Part shown: piece after piece, positions 1 through 9,036 of the stretch
Position numbering within the stretch: position 1 is the stretch's first letter
Layout of the letters: each line of letters begins with the position of its first letter
Assembly (NCBI RefSeq): GCF_002232035.1
Contig: NZ_NKXR01000003.1
Location: 1-64,000 of the forward strand
Direction: 5' to 3'
Length of the DNA stretch: 64,000 nucleotides
Source of the DNA: Collinsella sp. TF06-26
GTDB lineage: Bacteria > Actinomycetota > Coriobacteriia > Coriobacteriales > Coriobacteriaceae
The notes under the pieces: model-generated
What the model saw: the letters and a program-made list of their open reading frames with translations, nothing else
Databases searched by the model: none
What the model was told of the DNA's origin: nothing
Program-made: the position numbers and the translations under genes

Positions 1-6
1 AGGGCG

Positions 7-28
7 GAGGCGGGGCATTCCCCGCCTC
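7..28 (+). terminator. GC-rich hairpin, possible terminator of a gene left of the window
   Basis: Perfect 9-bp stem GAGGCGGGG/CCCCGCCTC around a CATT loop. Only two T follow on the plus strand, so its activity as an intrinsic terminator is uncertain. Bases 29-215 hold no gene I can support. Confidence 0.4.
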
Positions 29-215
29 TTACACCACATCTCTGCGCGCCACCAGAACATCCCGGCCTTTTTATGCAATCTGTAATGTGAAGTATGCAAA
101 ACACATGAGGTTGCACTGCTGATGTCCAAATTGAACGCACGGAGCAGCAGTACCTCAACCCCGCGCCCAAATCCAACAGAGCAGTGACGCTCGTGGCGGA
201 TCCCCACCGAAACGC

Positions 216-263
216 AAACGCGGCTCGAGCGCCATCCCAAAATAGGCTGCATGAGCCGCGTTT
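216..263 (-). terminator. 11-bp inverted repeat after the amidohydrolase gene
   Basis: AAACGCGGCTC (216-226) pairs perfectly with GAGCCGCGTTT (253-263) across a 26-nt loop. It lies 18 bases past the stop codon of the amidohydrolase on the minus strand, and a T-containing tail follows on either strand, so it could act in both directions. Confidence 0.5.
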
Positions 264-281
264 AACGGTACGACATGAATA

Positions 282-1919
282 TCAGCGCTCGTAAATCAAG
301 TTGCCTGCCAGGTAGGTGGCCTGAACCTTGGTGGCTTGGAGTTCTTGGGGGTCGATGGTGAGTGGGTTTTGGTCCAGGACTACCAGGTCGGCGTATTTGC
401 CGGGTTCTAGGCTGCCGAGGTTTTGCTCGTCGCCCGCTGCATAGGCGCTGCCCAGGGTGTAGTTGCGCAGGGCTGTTGCTGCATCGATGCGCTCGCTCGG
501 CAGCCAGCCGCCCTCGGGCCAGTGGCTTTTGGGGTCTTGGCGCGTAATAGCCGTGTAGAGCACGTTCATGCTGGTAACGGGCGTGATAGGGCTGTCAGTA
601 CCGAAGGCTTGGCGAATGCCGCGCTGCTTATAGGTTGCAAACGGCCACATGATGCGGCTGCGCTCCATGCCCAAATCGCGCTCGGGGCCGCCCGGGTCGA
701 GCGTAATGTGACAGGGCTGGCTCGAGGCAATCACGTTGAGCTTGCGCAGGCGATCGATGTCCTGGGGCAGGAGATTCTCCAGATGCTCAAGCGTATTATG
801 GCCGTGCTGGGGCAGGCCGTACAGGTCGGCGGCCTCCTCGAAGATATCCAGCGCGGCATGAATCGCACCGTCGCCGATGACGTGGATACGCACAGTGTGG
901 CCGCGCTCCGCAGCCGCCAGAACCAGCTTACGCATGCGCTCGGCAGGAACTGTCAGACGGCCCTGGTCGCCCGGGAAGCGCGGACTGGTATAGGGCTCGG
1001 TGAGATATGCCGTGTGTTCGCTCGACACGCCGTCGAAGAACTGCTTAAAGCCCGGTGCCGAGAGCAGCACATTGTTCGCGTAACGTGCCTGCAGCTCTTC
1101 CAAGCGCGACTGGTCATCCAGCAGCGTGGGGAACAGATGGGCTCGGATGCCCAACTTGCCGGCTGCCTGTAGCTTGTCGTAGACATCATCGCGGATAAAA
1201 TCGCAGCCCGGCATGGGCATGAGCGACATATCGCAGATTGAGGTGATGCCTTGCTCGGCCATACGCTTCATCTGGTCGGCGTAAGCGCTTGCGATGCGGT
1301 CCTCGCCCAGCCACTCCAGGCAGCGCGGCAGCAGCTGCATAGCAGCTGCCTCGTGGGCGATACCCGTAAGCTCACCGTTTGAGTCTTTGTCGTAACTGCC
1401 ACCCGCCGGAGGCTCGCTGTCGCGCGTAACGCCGAGCGCCTCGAGCGCGCGGCTGTTGAGCCACAGCGTATGCCCGTCGCCCGAGTGCATAACACAGGGG
1501 CGATCGGGGAAGGCAGCGTCGAGGGAGGCCTTGGTAGGGTGCTCGGGCGGATCCCAGCGGTAATCGCGCCAACCCTGGGTCACAACCCAAGCGTCATCGG
1601 GCAGGTCCTTGGAAAACTCGAGCGCGTGCTGCACCAGCGCAGCCTCGGACGTGCCCATATCCATGAGCATGTACGGCGAGGAGCCGACCGAGGTATGGAA
1701 GAAGTGCAGATGAGCGTCATGGAAACCTGGGCAGACAAACTGCTCGCCGTAGTCGATAACCGGCGTAGCGGCAGGAGCGGCGGCAATCACGTCATCGGGC
1801 GCACCGACTGCGACGATACGGTCGCCTGCGATGGCAATCGCCAGCTCGCGGGCGGTATCGATGCCGTCTTGCGCGGTAAAGACGTTCTTGGAGCGGATAA
1901 TCCGATCGATATGTTGCAT
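282..1919 (-). CDS. amidohydrolase family protein (YtcJ-like)
   Basis: About 545 aa. Metal-dependent hydrolase of the amidohydrolase superfamily, acting on an unknown amide or cyclic substrate in the cytoplasm. The HDAHLH metal motif is at residues 67-72. Further on are an HVIGDGAIH segment, a GTDSP motif (the usual catalytic Asp region) and a C-terminal composite-domain ending with PGKYADLVVLD, all typical of the YtcJ-like group, whose members are usually about 540 aa. The frame is open much further upstream (to 3008), but that part is antisense to the M20 gene. The start at 1919 is preferred because a GGGGA Shine-Dalgarno lies 5 bases upstream; ATGs at 1925 and 1931 are alternatives. It is divergent from the M20 hydrolase, which hints at linked peptide or amide catabolism. 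Confidence 0.85.
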   Translation of the reverse strand: MQHIDRIIRSKNVFTAQDGIDTARELAIAIAGDRIVAVGAPDDVIAAAPAATPVIDYGEQFVCPGFHDAHLHFFHTSVGSSPYMLMDMGTSEAALVQHALEFSKDLPDDAWVVTQGWRDYRWDPPEHPTKASLDAAFPDRPCVMHSGDGHTLWLNSRALEALGVTRDSEPPAGGSYDKDSNGELTGIAHEAAAMQLLPRCLEWLGEDRIASAYADQMKRMAEQGITSICDMSLMPMPGCDFIRDDVYDKLQAAGKLGIRAHLFPTLLDDQSRLEELQARYANNVLLSAPGFKQFFDGVSSEHTAYLTEPYTSPRFPGDQGRLTVPAERMRKLVLAAAERGHTVRIHVIGDGAIHAALDIFEEAADLYGLPQHGHNTLEHLENLLPQDIDRLRKLNVIASSQPCHITLDPGGPERDLGMERSRIMWPFATYKQRGIRQAFGTDSPITPVTSMNVLYTAITRQDPKSHWPEGGWLPSERIDAATALRNYTLGSAYAAGDEQNLGSLEPGKYADLVVLDQNPLTIDPQELQATKVQATYLAGNLIYER

Positions 1920-2087
1920 GGGCATCCCCATCTCTGGCAGGAAATTCAACACCCCCGAGTGTACTCCCCCGCCCTTGTAACAAAACCCCAAGCGGCAAAC
2001 GGCAACTTTACCAGCCCTAGCGGCAGGTGGCATACTGGAGAGAGCCTGTACGATTTTGCGATCAACCCAGCAAGGAGCAAATCGACC

Positions 2088-3551
2088 ATGACGAAGACCA
2101 AGGCACAGCAGATTATGGCGGCGACCGAGGCTCGCGCGGCTGACGACGTCACCGCAGCCATCAAAGATATCGCTACCGAGTTTGAACCCTATATCATCAA
2201 GCAGCGCCGGCACTTCCATAAGCACCCGGAGCTGAGCCTTGCCGAGGAGCGCACGACCTCCGACATCGCCAACCAGCTCGACGCCATGAATATCCCCTAC
2301 GAGCGTCCCCTTAAGACGGGCCTTGTGGCGACCCTTCGCGGCACCGCGCCGGATGCCTATCGCGAGGACGGCACGCCACGCCGCCGCATCCTTCTGCGCG
2401 CCGACATCGACGCCCTGCCCGTCACCGAGCAGACCGGCGAAGAGTTCGCCAGCGTCAACGAGGGCTGCATGCACGCCTGCGGCCATGACTGCCACATCGC
2501 CATGATGCTCGGCACGCTGCAGATCCTGCGCCACATGACCGATGACATCCACGGCGAGATTCGTATCGTATTCCAGCCCAGCGAGGAAAACGGCCAGGGC
2601 GCCAAGCTCATGATCGGCACGGGCGTACTCGATGGCGTCGACGGTGCCTATGCCGCGCACATCTGGAGCGAGGTCGATGCCGGCACCGTGAGCTGCGAGC
2701 CCGGCCCGCGCATGGCCAATACCGACTGGTTCCGCATCGACGTTCGCGGCACCTCGTGCCACGGTGCCATGCCCCAGCGCGGCCACGACGCCGTTATGGT
2801 GGCGGCAGAGATTGTCAACGCCCTGCAGACCATCGTCTCGCGCGAGATTAGCCCCTACGAACCCGCCGTCATCACCGTCGGCGAACTGCACGGCGGCACC
2901 GCGCGCAACGTTATCGCCGGCACGGCGTACCTCGCCGGCACGGTGCGCACCTATGGCGACAAGACGCATGAGGAGATGCCCGAGCTTATGCGCCGCATCG
3001 TGGAGCACACCGCAGCAGCACTAGGCGCCGAGGCCGAACTCACCGACTACACCATCGCCAACTACAAGGTCGAAAACGACGCCGCCTCGAGCGAGCGCTG
3101 CCGCCAAGCTGTGCTCAAGTGCCTGGGCCCCGCAGGCGAGGGCCATTACCGCGGCACGCTTTCGGGCGAGGACTTCTCGGAGTACCTGCGCCGCGTGCCG
3201 GGCGTGCTCGCCTTTGTTGGCACGCGCAACCCCCAGATTGGCGCCACCTATGCCCAGCACTCCTGCTTCTACAAGATCGACGAGAGCGTGCTCGCCAAGG
3301 GATCCATGGTAGCCGCCCAGTATGCCATCGACTTTTTGGCCGAGCCCACGCAAGAAGAGCTCGACGGCCCCACGATCGCCGCGGTTGCCGAGACCAATCC
3401 CGACCTGGCCGCCAAGCTGCGCTCTGCCAAGGCAACGGCCGCCGAGGCCCGCGACGCCATGCACGATGCCCGCACCGCCCGACACGCCGCAATCAAGGGC
3501 ATCCACGATGCACGTGCCGCCGCTCGCCGCGAGGAGAAGCACGACGAGTAG
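2088..3551 (+). CDS. M20-family amidohydrolase/N-acyl amino acid deacylase
   Basis: 487 aa. Zinc-dependent peptidase family M20 (AbgB/hippurate-hydrolase type) that removes acyl groups from amino acids or splits small peptides. Metal motifs are RADIDALPV (about 104-112) and HACGHDCH (129-136). The substrate-domain signature GTSCHGAMPQRGHDA and the late HSCFYKIDE segment fit the family. A typical member is about 390 aa; this one has an additional N-terminal stretch of about 30 residues and an Ala/Arg-rich, probably helical C-terminal tail of about 90 residues beyond the catalytic fold, whose role is unknown. AAGGAG lies 10 bases before the ATG. TTTACC and CATACT spaced by 18 bases upstream form a weak promoter candidate. 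A strong terminator follows. Confidence 0.88.
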   Translation: MTKTKAQQIMAATEARAADDVTAAIKDIATEFEPYIIKQRRHFHKHPELSLAEERTTSDIANQLDAMNIPYERPLKTGLVATLRGTAPDAYREDGTPRRRILLRADIDALPVTEQTGEEFASVNEGCMHACGHDCHIAMMLGTLQILRHMTDDIHGEIRIVFQPSEENGQGAKLMIGTGVLDGVDGAYAAHIWSEVDAGTVSCEPGPRMANTDWFRIDVRGTSCHGAMPQRGHDAVMVAAEIVNALQTIVSREISPYEPAVITVGELHGGTARNVIAGTAYLAGTVRTYGDKTHEEMPELMRRIVEHTAAALGAEAELTDYTIANYKVENDAASSERCRQAVLKCLGPAGEGHYRGTLSGEDFSEYLRRVPGVLAFVGTRNPQIGATYAQHSCFYKIDESVLAKGSMVAAQYAIDFLAEPTQEELDGPTIAAVAETNPDLAAKLRSAKATAAEARDAMHDARTARHAAIKGIHDARAAARREEKHDE

Positions 3552-3596
3552 TCGATCCACGACCATCTCGCAGTCATAGCCGCATCGCGATATCAA

Positions 3597-3636
3597 AGCG
3601 GGGGCGGACGCTTCGGCACGTCCGTCCCCGCTTATT
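3597..3636 (+). terminator. rho-independent terminator after M20 gene
   Basis: A 14-nt arm starting AGCGGGG (3597-3610) pairs with CGTCCGTCCCCGCT (3619-3632) with a single G-T pair, followed by a short T-rich tail (TATTTGT). Confidence 0.8.
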
Positions 3637-3691
3637 TGTCAAGCGCTATTTCTACCGTTTCTACCCCGTCCCCAAATGGCAGGTGGCAGGG

Positions 3692-5041
3692 TTACTCGTC
3701 CTGCGGGTCCTCGTCGGAGCTTGGCGCAGGCTCGGGCTCAGGTGCAGGCTCGGGCTCCGGTTCCGGCATGGGCGCGGGCTCGGGCTCAGGCTCAGGCTCC
3801 GGTTCCGGCATGGGCGCGGGCTCGGGCTCAGGCACGGGCTCAGGTTCAGGCTCAGGCACGGGCTCGGGCGCGGGCTCGGGCTCGGGCTCGGGCGCAGGCG
3901 CCGCAGCGGAATCGGATACGGGCGCTGCGTCGGTGCTAAAACCAGCCGGAGCAGACTTCTTCTCAAACGGCAGCACAAAGGTCAGGACGTCATCCTTATC
4001 CTCATCAGCCCATTCAGCTGCATAACGCGCTACCCAATAGCCAACGGCACGATGCTTGAGCATCTTGCCAAAGACCGTAAGGAATACCGTGACAAACGCC
4101 GTCAGCACCAAGAACAATACGAGCGTGATGCCACCGCCGGTAACAAGCGCCTCAATAGCCGAAGGACGGTAGTAGTAGTTATACATACCGACAGAGGCAA
4201 TGGCGCCGAAGACGAGCGTCAGGATCCATGTGACAACGTTGGCGACCAGACCCGTCAAAAACTCGGGAAGGAACGAAGCGCAGAACAGCTTGGTCTTGTT
4301 GTGCTTAAACGCCGCCCAGACCTTGTCGAGCGAAAACGCGCTCTCGACACGACCGGTCACCGCAAAGTGCATCACGGCAATGTCGGCGAACATCTTAAAG
4401 AAGACCCCCAAGACCGCCGTGGCAATCATAGCCAGGACAAGCAGGCCAAGCGAGCCAAACAGCGCTGCCTCGAGTGCATAGGAGCCGTAATACGAATACG
4501 AGCCCGCGGCGCCAATTACCACGCTCTCCACCAGCGAAAGCACTACACCGATAACGGGAATGGCAGCGATAACCTCGAGCACGACCGAGATAACGCTCGA
4601 AAAGACTCCGAGGCCAAACGACGTGGAACGCATGAGTGGACGATCCATACCGCCATCAACCTTGAGCGACAGATCGCGACCCCACTCAATACCAAAGCCG
4701 GAACCACACACGCTCGCAATGCAAGCTGCCAAAAAGCCGATGGCAGCTGCAATGCCGCCAATAACGGGAATAAACAGCACGAGTACCGACACAACACAAA
4801 TCAGCGCCGGTAAAAAGGCAATCTGGCACACGCGCTGCAGCACGCCCGGAGTCTTGGTCATATCCTCAAACGCCTGAGCCACACAGCCCTTGGGCACGTT
4901 GACCACCGGCGGCTGAGGCATGGCCTGCTGAGGCTGCGGCTGTCCCTGAGGGACCGCGCCGGCCGCCGCATTAGGAGCACCACACGCACCACAGAACTTG
5001 TCGTTATCGCCCATGGGGGCGCCACACTGCGAACAGAACAT
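3692..5041 (-). CDS. zinc-ribbon polytopic membrane protein with Pro-Glu repeat tail
   Basis: 449 aa, function unknown. The N-terminus [10 protein letters not shown]...CGAC is a zinc ribbon with Cys at 3, 6, 17 and 20. A Gln/Pro-rich linker leads into roughly six to eight hydrophobic segments, an arrangement seen in DUF4013-like proteins. The last ~75 residues are almost entirely repeats of [13 protein letters not shown], encoded by a matching repetitive DNA tract (about 3715-3900) that could expand or contract by slippage. The ATG at 5041 is chosen because AAGGGA lies 8 bases upstream and the zinc ribbon begins there; the open frame continues to 5134 without a good ribosome site. Likely an envelope protein with a cytoplasmic ribbon and an extended acidic tail. 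Confidence 0.7.
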   Translation of the reverse strand: MFCSQCGAPMGDNDKFCGACGAPNAAAGAVPQGQPQPQQAMPQPPVVNVPKGCVAQAFEDMTKTPGVLQRVCQIAFLPALICVVSVLVLFIPVIGGIAAAIGFLAACIASVCGSGFGIEWGRDLSLKVDGGMDRPLMRSTSFGLGVFSSVISVVLEVIAAIPVIGVVLSLVESVVIGAAGSYSYYGSYALEAALFGSLGLLVLAMIATAVLGVFFKMFADIAVMHFAVTGRVESAFSLDKVWAAFKHNKTKLFCASFLPEFLTGLVANVVTWILTLVFGAIASVGMYNYYYRPSAIEALVTGGGITLVLFLVLTAFVTVFLTVFGKMLKHRAVGYWVARYAAEWADEDKDDVLTFVLPFEKKSAPAGFSTDAAPVSDSAAAPAPEPEPEPAPEPVPEPEPEPVPEPEPAPMPEPEPEPEPEPAPMPEPEPEPAPEPEPAPSSDEDPQDE

Positions 5042-5191
5042 CGAAATCATCCCTTCGTATCTAGAGCGAATCACCTGGATCGCAAACGATGTCTTTAGCA
5101 TCATTATCGCCCAATGTGGGGACAAATACCCCAAGATGGCCGATTTGCAACGTAGCCGGCCTTATTCAATGATTCGAAGGGTGCGTCCGCG

Positions 5192-6214
5192 CTAGTTCGT
5201 GCCGCGGAAGCCCTTGCCGACGATTTCGGAGCTATCGACGATGGTGATGAAGGCGCCAGGGTCAATCTCGCGGGTATAGCGACGCAGTTGCACTGCCTCG
5301 CGACGGCTCAGCACGCTCATGATCACCGTGACGCACTTGCCCGAGAAGGCGCCGTAGCCACGGCTGATCGTTGCCGTGCGGTTGAGATGCTTGACGATAA
5401 ACTCCTCGACTTTGCGCGGTTCGGCGCAAATAATCGTGCAGACCTTGCGCAGGTGAATGCTCTCGATGGCCTTGTCGACCACAAGCGTCTTGGCAAACAG
5501 GCCAAGCACGCAGTACAGGCCGACGCGCGGGCCATACAGGAAAGCCGCGATGGTCACGATGCCGATATCGACCAGCAACAGTGCGCGGCCAATCTCGAGC
5601 GTGGTGCGGCGTTTGAGGATCATGGCAAGAATGTCCGTGCCACCCGTCGAGGCGCCAATGTCAAAGACAATAGCACTGCCGAGCGCCGGCAAGATAACGG
5701 CAAAACACAGGTCGAGCCACATATCGCCCGTCATCGAGACATCGGTCGGAATAAAGAGCTCAAACAGCGAAACATAGGCGGACAGCGCAAACGAGGCGAA
5801 GACGCTCCACAGGATTGCCTTGCGCTCCAAAAAGATAAAGCCCAAAACGACGAGAACCGCGTTGATAATCCACATAAAGACGCCGACGGGCAGAGTCGGG
5901 AACAGCGTAGAAAGAATGACCGACACACCCGAGGTACCGCCGAAGGCAAAGTGATTGGGCGTTTTGAAAGCCACGATGGCAAACGCCGTGAGGATCAGGC
6001 CCAGGTTGAGCTCGGCAAAAAAGCGCGGAAAGCCTGGTTCCTGGCTGCGCTTGCGGCCGGCACGCTCGCCTTGCTCAATAACATCGCGATCGACAACGCG
6101 CTCCATCGGCACCACCGGAGGACGATGCACCTCCTCGGCGGCACGCGACGCCGCCTCTGCCGCAGCGGCCTCAATCGCCCATGCCCTGCTTTCGGTCTCG
6201 TGTTCGTCGGCCAT
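5192..6214 (-). CDS. YitT family membrane protein (DUF161 plus DUF2179)
   Basis: 340 aa. About 60 charged N-terminal residues precede five hydrophobic segments containing the NHFAFGGTSGVSVIL and DIGASTGGTDILAMIL motifs that define YitT/DUF161 proteins. The C-terminal ~90 residues (from about VCTIICAEP) form the soluble DUF2179 domain, with GYGAFSGK and IDPGAFITIVDSSEIVGKGF. The family is widespread; its transport substrate is not established. GAGGGG is 8 bases before the ATG. The extended N-terminus is longer than usual. Confidence 0.85.
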   Translation of the reverse strand: MADEHETESRAWAIEAAAAEAASRAAEEVHRPPVVPMERVVDRDVIEQGERAGRKRSQEPGFPRFFAELNLGLILTAFAIVAFKTPNHFAFGGTSGVSVILSTLFPTLPVGVFMWIINAVLVVLGFIFLERKAILWSVFASFALSAYVSLFELFIPTDVSMTGDMWLDLCFAVILPALGSAIVFDIGASTGGTDILAMILKRRTTLEIGRALLLVDIGIVTIAAFLYGPRVGLYCVLGLFAKTLVVDKAIESIHLRKVCTIICAEPRKVEEFIVKHLNRTATISRGYGAFSGKCVTVIMSVLSRREAVQLRRYTREIDPGAFITIVDSSEIVGKGFRGTN

Positions 6215-6370
6215 TACGGCAACCCCTCGTTAACAATTTGGAAACAATGCGCCCATTAGGGTAACGCGGAACGTGGGGATTGCAACCCTTAGTTAGACGA
6301 GCGGTATGACTACATCGGGAGCGTACAAAAACGGCCGGCCACGCTTTTGCTTGCGCGGTCGGCCGTTTAA

Positions 6371-6420
6371 CGTTTTCGCAGATAAAACCTGCCAAAATAA
6401 ACATCCCTTTTTGGTAGGTT
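6371..6420 (-). repeat. palindromic repeat family A, copy 1
   Basis: About 50 bp beginning CGTTTTCGCAGATAAAACC. The core AACCTGCCAAAA pairs with TTTTTGGTAGGTT with one mismatch. Near-identical copies lie at 11242-11293 (inverted), 52930-52982 and 55202-55251. Here its end touches the stop codon of the Asp23-like gene, and read on the minus strand it is a hairpin followed by TTTTATC, so it can serve as that gene's terminator. Confidence 0.8.
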
Positions 6421-6940
6421 ACTCGTGCTGGCTGGTGCGGTGCTCGTACTCCTCGGGGGTGATGACATCCTCGATGCGCAGGTTGACGCCTGCCACCTCA
6501 AGGCCGGTCATCGCGGCAAGACGCTCGGTGACGCGCGCCTTAACGTCGTCAAAGATCGCAGGCGCATAGGCACCGTACTCGATGATGACCGAGATGTTGA
6601 CGACCACGCGATTGTCGTCGGTGACCTCGACCGTCACGCCCTTGGTCAGGTTCTCGGCACCAAACTGCTCCTGCACAAAGTGCATGAGGTTGCCCTTCAT
6701 GCCCAGGACGTGCGGCACCTCGCGGGTGGCCATGGCGACGATCTTCTCAATCACGCCGTTGGAATAGGTCAGCGAGTCCTCGGACTCGTCCGTCTCCTCG
6801 TCATCCTCGTCCGCCTCGTCTTCGGACTCTGCCTCGACGAGCGCCTCGTCCTCGAGCGTTACGTCCTCCGCCTCGGCGGCGACGGCCTCGTTCGTCTCGA
6901 GCTCGGTATCGGCCACATCGACCTTCGTGTTAAAAGCCAT
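6419..6940 (-). CDS. Asp23/Gls24 family envelope stress protein
   Basis: 173 aa. The first ~55 residues are very acidic (runs of Glu/Asp around 25-55). The rest is the Asp23/Gls24 (DUF322) fold: NGVIEKIVAMATREVPHVLGM, then a VTVEVTDDNRVVVNISVIIEYG strand pair and a C-terminal VAGVNLRIEDV segment. Family members are membrane-associated through AmaP and respond to alkaline or cell-wall stress. AAGGAGG is 4-5 bases before the ATG. The following minus-strand genes upstream (DUF2273 and AmaP-like) form the usual Asp23 module, so all three probably act together at the membrane. Confidence 0.88.
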   Translation of the reverse strand: MAFNTKVDVADTELETNEAVAAEAEDVTLEDEALVEAESEDEADEDDEETDESEDSLTYSNGVIEKIVAMATREVPHVLGMKGNLMHFVQEQFGAENLTKGVTVEVTDDNRVVVNISVIIEYGAYAPAIFDDVKARVTERLAAMTGLEVAGVNLRIEDVITPEEYEHRTSQHE

Positions 6941-6984
6941 GGTTCCTCCTTATGCCTGCCACGGATGCGACAGTCGAATACAGA

Positions 6985-7362
6985 TTAGCGGCCGCTAAAC
7001 AGACGGCCGAAGAAGTTAACGATACCGTTCTCGCCGTCGCGAATCTGGCCGATCACGGCGCCGATCAGCACAAAGAATGCGATGACAAGCGTGTCCCACA
7101 GGCCCAACGTAAGTACCAGCACGGCGAGGATAAAACCTGCCACGGCGCCGAGCGTAGTGTTGGGGTGGCGCACGGCGTAGCTCCAGATAGCAGCGCCCGT
7201 ACCTTTGATGAGACCCATGGCCTCGTCAAAGTCGTTGGCGGCGCTGTCGTGCTGCTCGCCGGCCTCGGGCTTGGTGTCGGCGGACTCGCCTGCCGGCATA
7301 GCGTTCTGATCGATCGTCAGGCGCGGCGTGCGGGCGGTCTTGTCTTGGTTGGTATCACTCAC
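6985..7362 (-). CDS. DUF2273-like small membrane protein of the Asp23 module
   Basis: 125 aa from a GTG at 7362, preceded by GGAGG with 6-7 bases spacing. A hydrophilic N-terminal half is followed by two transmembrane segments (about 60-100, including GAVAGFILAVLVLTLG and TLVIAFFVLIGAVIG) and ends with GENGIVNFFGRLF, as in DUF2273 proteins found beside asp23 and amaP. The start overlaps the end of the AmaP-like gene by 8 bases, indicating translational coupling. The open frame beyond 7362 is a shadow of the upstream gene. Confidence 0.8.
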   Translation of the reverse strand: MSDTNQDKTARTPRLTIDQNAMPAGESADTKPEAGEQHDSAANDFDEAMGLIKGTGAAIWSYAVRHPNTTLGAVAGFILAVLVLTLGLWDTLVIAFFVLIGAVIGQIRDGENGIVNFFGRLFSGR

Positions 7363-7900
7363 CGGAAACCTCCACGGTCTGGACGGTAGTCTTGGACGGC
7401 AAAAAACGGACGCGCGCGGTCGTGCCCGGCGTGCCGAGCATGGTATCGCAGGCCTCCTCGATACGCTGCTGCATCGAGGTGGCAAGAGCGGCAACGTCCC
7501 TAACATCGAGCGCGATGGCCTCGACCTTAAAACGAACGTGCGACTCGTCGGAGCCTTGAACGCGCGCCTCGATATGCTCAACCATCACGCGATCATCGCA
7601 CTCCGCCGCGGCACGGGCGCACGAGGAAAGCGCTGCGAGCGTGACCTCGATATTGCGCTCCCCCGCCGGATGCACGCAGGACGGCTCGCGACGCGCGAAC
7701 ATCAAGCGGAAAAAACCGATGAGCACGCCAAGCGCCACGATGGCGGCGCACACCGTAACGACGACGCGAGGCATGGTGTCACGCAATAGCAGCATAAAGC
7801 GATACGTATACGGTCCCCAGAACTGGCAGACAAGCGTACCCAGTGCCACGATGGCGGCGGCAAGATACACGATCGCTAGGGCTCGTTTGAGTACGCGCAC
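7355..7900 (-). CDS. amaP: AmaP-like alkaline shock membrane anchor
   Basis: 181 aa from GTG 7900, with AGGGAG 6-7 bases upstream. Two N-terminal transmembrane helices (about 7-25 and 46-66) are followed by a soluble domain with the β-α-β pattern of AmaP/Asp23 proteins (VMVEHIEARVQG, VRFKVEAIALDV, ATSMQQRIEEACDTMLG). AmaP anchors Asp23 to the membrane in staphylococci; the neighbouring Asp23 and DUF2273 genes support the same role here. The symbol is by family and context rather than by close identity. Confidence 0.72.
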   Translation of the reverse strand: MRVLKRALAIVYLAAAIVALGTLVCQFWGPYTYRFMLLLRDTMPRVVVTVCAAIVALGVLIGFFRLMFARREPSCVHPAGERNIEVTLAALSSCARAAAECDDRVMVEHIEARVQGSDESHVRFKVEAIALDVRDVAALATSMQQRIEEACDTMLGTPGTTARVRFLPSKTTVQTVEVSGE

Positions 7901-7954
7901 GCGCGCTCCCTTCAGGTTTCGGTCCACAGAATGCAAAACGATTCGCATCATTAT

Positions 7955-7996
7955 AAAAGAGCCGGGTCCGGTGCCATACGCACGCGGATCCGGCTC
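7955..7996 (-). terminator. terminator downstream of yebC
   Basis: On the minus strand GAGCCGGATCC pairs with GGACCCGGCTC and is followed by TTTTATAA. It separates yebC from the AmaP-like gene. Confidence 0.8.
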
Positions 7997-8065
7997 ATCT
8001 ATTCCACGAGGCTTGCATGCTCGCTTCATTATGCCCAGATATGCACGGCTTAACCCGTGCAGGCG

Positions 8066-8872
8066 CTACTCCTCCTCGAGGGCAGCGATGACCTCGTCGG
8101 TCATGTCCATGGTGCTGTAGACGTCCTGGACGTCGTCGAGCTCCTCGAGACGGTCGATGAGGCGCTGAACCTTCTTGGCGTCGGTACCGGAGACCTCGGT
8201 CGGGGTGGTCGGAACCATGGTGGTCTCGGAACCCTTGACCTGGACGCCCTGCTCCTCGAGCGCCTTGGAGACAGCCATGACGTCGTTAGCAGCGGTCCAG
8301 ACGATCCACTCCTCGCCGGCGTCCTCGTAGTCCTCGCCACCGGCCTCGGCGATGGCCATCATGAACTCATCCTCGTCACCGGCAGCACCGTTGGCGATCA
8401 TGGTCTCCTTCTTGGCGTTCTCGTCCAGGATCTCCTTGGCGACGACGATCTGGCCCTTGCGCTCAAACTGGAAGGCGACGGAGCCGGAGGTGCCCAGGTT
8501 GCCACCAGCGTGGGAGAAGGCGGAACGGACATCAGCGGCGGTACGGTTGCGGTTGTCGGTCAGGCAGTCGACGTAGACGGCGACACCGGCGGGACCGTAG
8601 CCCTCGTACACGATGTTCTCGTAGACGGCGGCGTCAGCACCCGAACCAAAAGCCTTGTCGATAGCGGACTTGATCTTGTCCTTAGGCATGGACTGAGCCT
8701 TGGCCTTGGCAACGGCAGCGGCGAGGCTGGCGTTGTTCTCGGGCAGCGGGTCACCGCCGAGACGGGCAGCAACGGTGATGTTGCGGCTGAGCTTGGAGAA
8801 GAGGGCGGAACGCTTGGCGTCCTGCGCGCCCTTACGATGCTTGGTTGTGGCCCACTTAGAGTGTCCGGACAT
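8066..8872 (-). CDS. YebC/PmpR family DNA-binding or translation-associated regulator
   Basis: 268 aa, slightly longer than the usual 240-250 because of a longer acidic C-terminal region. The start MSGHSKWATTKHRKGAQDAKR and the segments KIKSAIDKAFGSG and YEGYGPAGVAVYVDCLTDN are diagnostic. Members act as cytoplasmic transcriptional regulators, and some have been implicated in relieving ribosome stalling. AGGAG lies 5-6 bases before the ATG. It is transcribed alone, with its own terminator. Confidence 0.95.
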   Translation of the reverse strand: MSGHSKWATTKHRKGAQDAKRSALFSKLSRNITVAARLGGDPLPENNASLAAAVAKAKAQSMPKDKIKSAIDKAFGSGADAAVYENIVYEGYGPAGVAVYVDCLTDNRNRTAADVRSAFSHAGGNLGTSGSVAFQFERKGQIVVAKEILDENAKKETMIANGAAGDEDEFMMAIAEAGGEDYEDAGEEWIVWTAANDVMAVSKALEEQGVQVKGSETTMVPTTPTEVSGTDAKKVQRLIDRLEELDDVQDVYSTMDMTDEVIAALEEE

Positions 8873-8997
8873 ACGTGTCTCCTATCGGTTTCGACCTAAA
8901 GCCCAGCGCAGATGCTCGGGCAATATAAACAAACGTCGTTATGATATACCTACTGGCCTGCGAGATAAACCCCAAAATGAAGGCGTCGTGATGATGT

Positions 8998-9033
8998 CCC
9001 CTTTGGTGCAAAGAAACCTGACCCCAATGCACC
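8998..9033. repeat. palindrome TTGGTGCA/TGCACCAA
   Basis: An 8-bp perfect inverted repeat around a 17-nt loop beside the 3' end of the DUF6020-like gene. The GTCCCCTTTGGTGC word recalls other palindromes in the window that carry TGTCCCTTT. Confidence 0.4.
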
Positions 9034-9036
9034 AAG

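Noticed and set aside
1932-3008. N-terminal extension of the amidohydrolase frame (total 908 codons)
   Set aside because: It is antisense to the well-supported M20 gene, and the amidohydrolase fold begins at 1919 with a proper ribosome site.
3119-4813. 564-codon plus-strand frame
   Set aside because: Runs through the Pro-Glu repeat and M20 3' end in wrong frames; Arg-rich nonsense composition.
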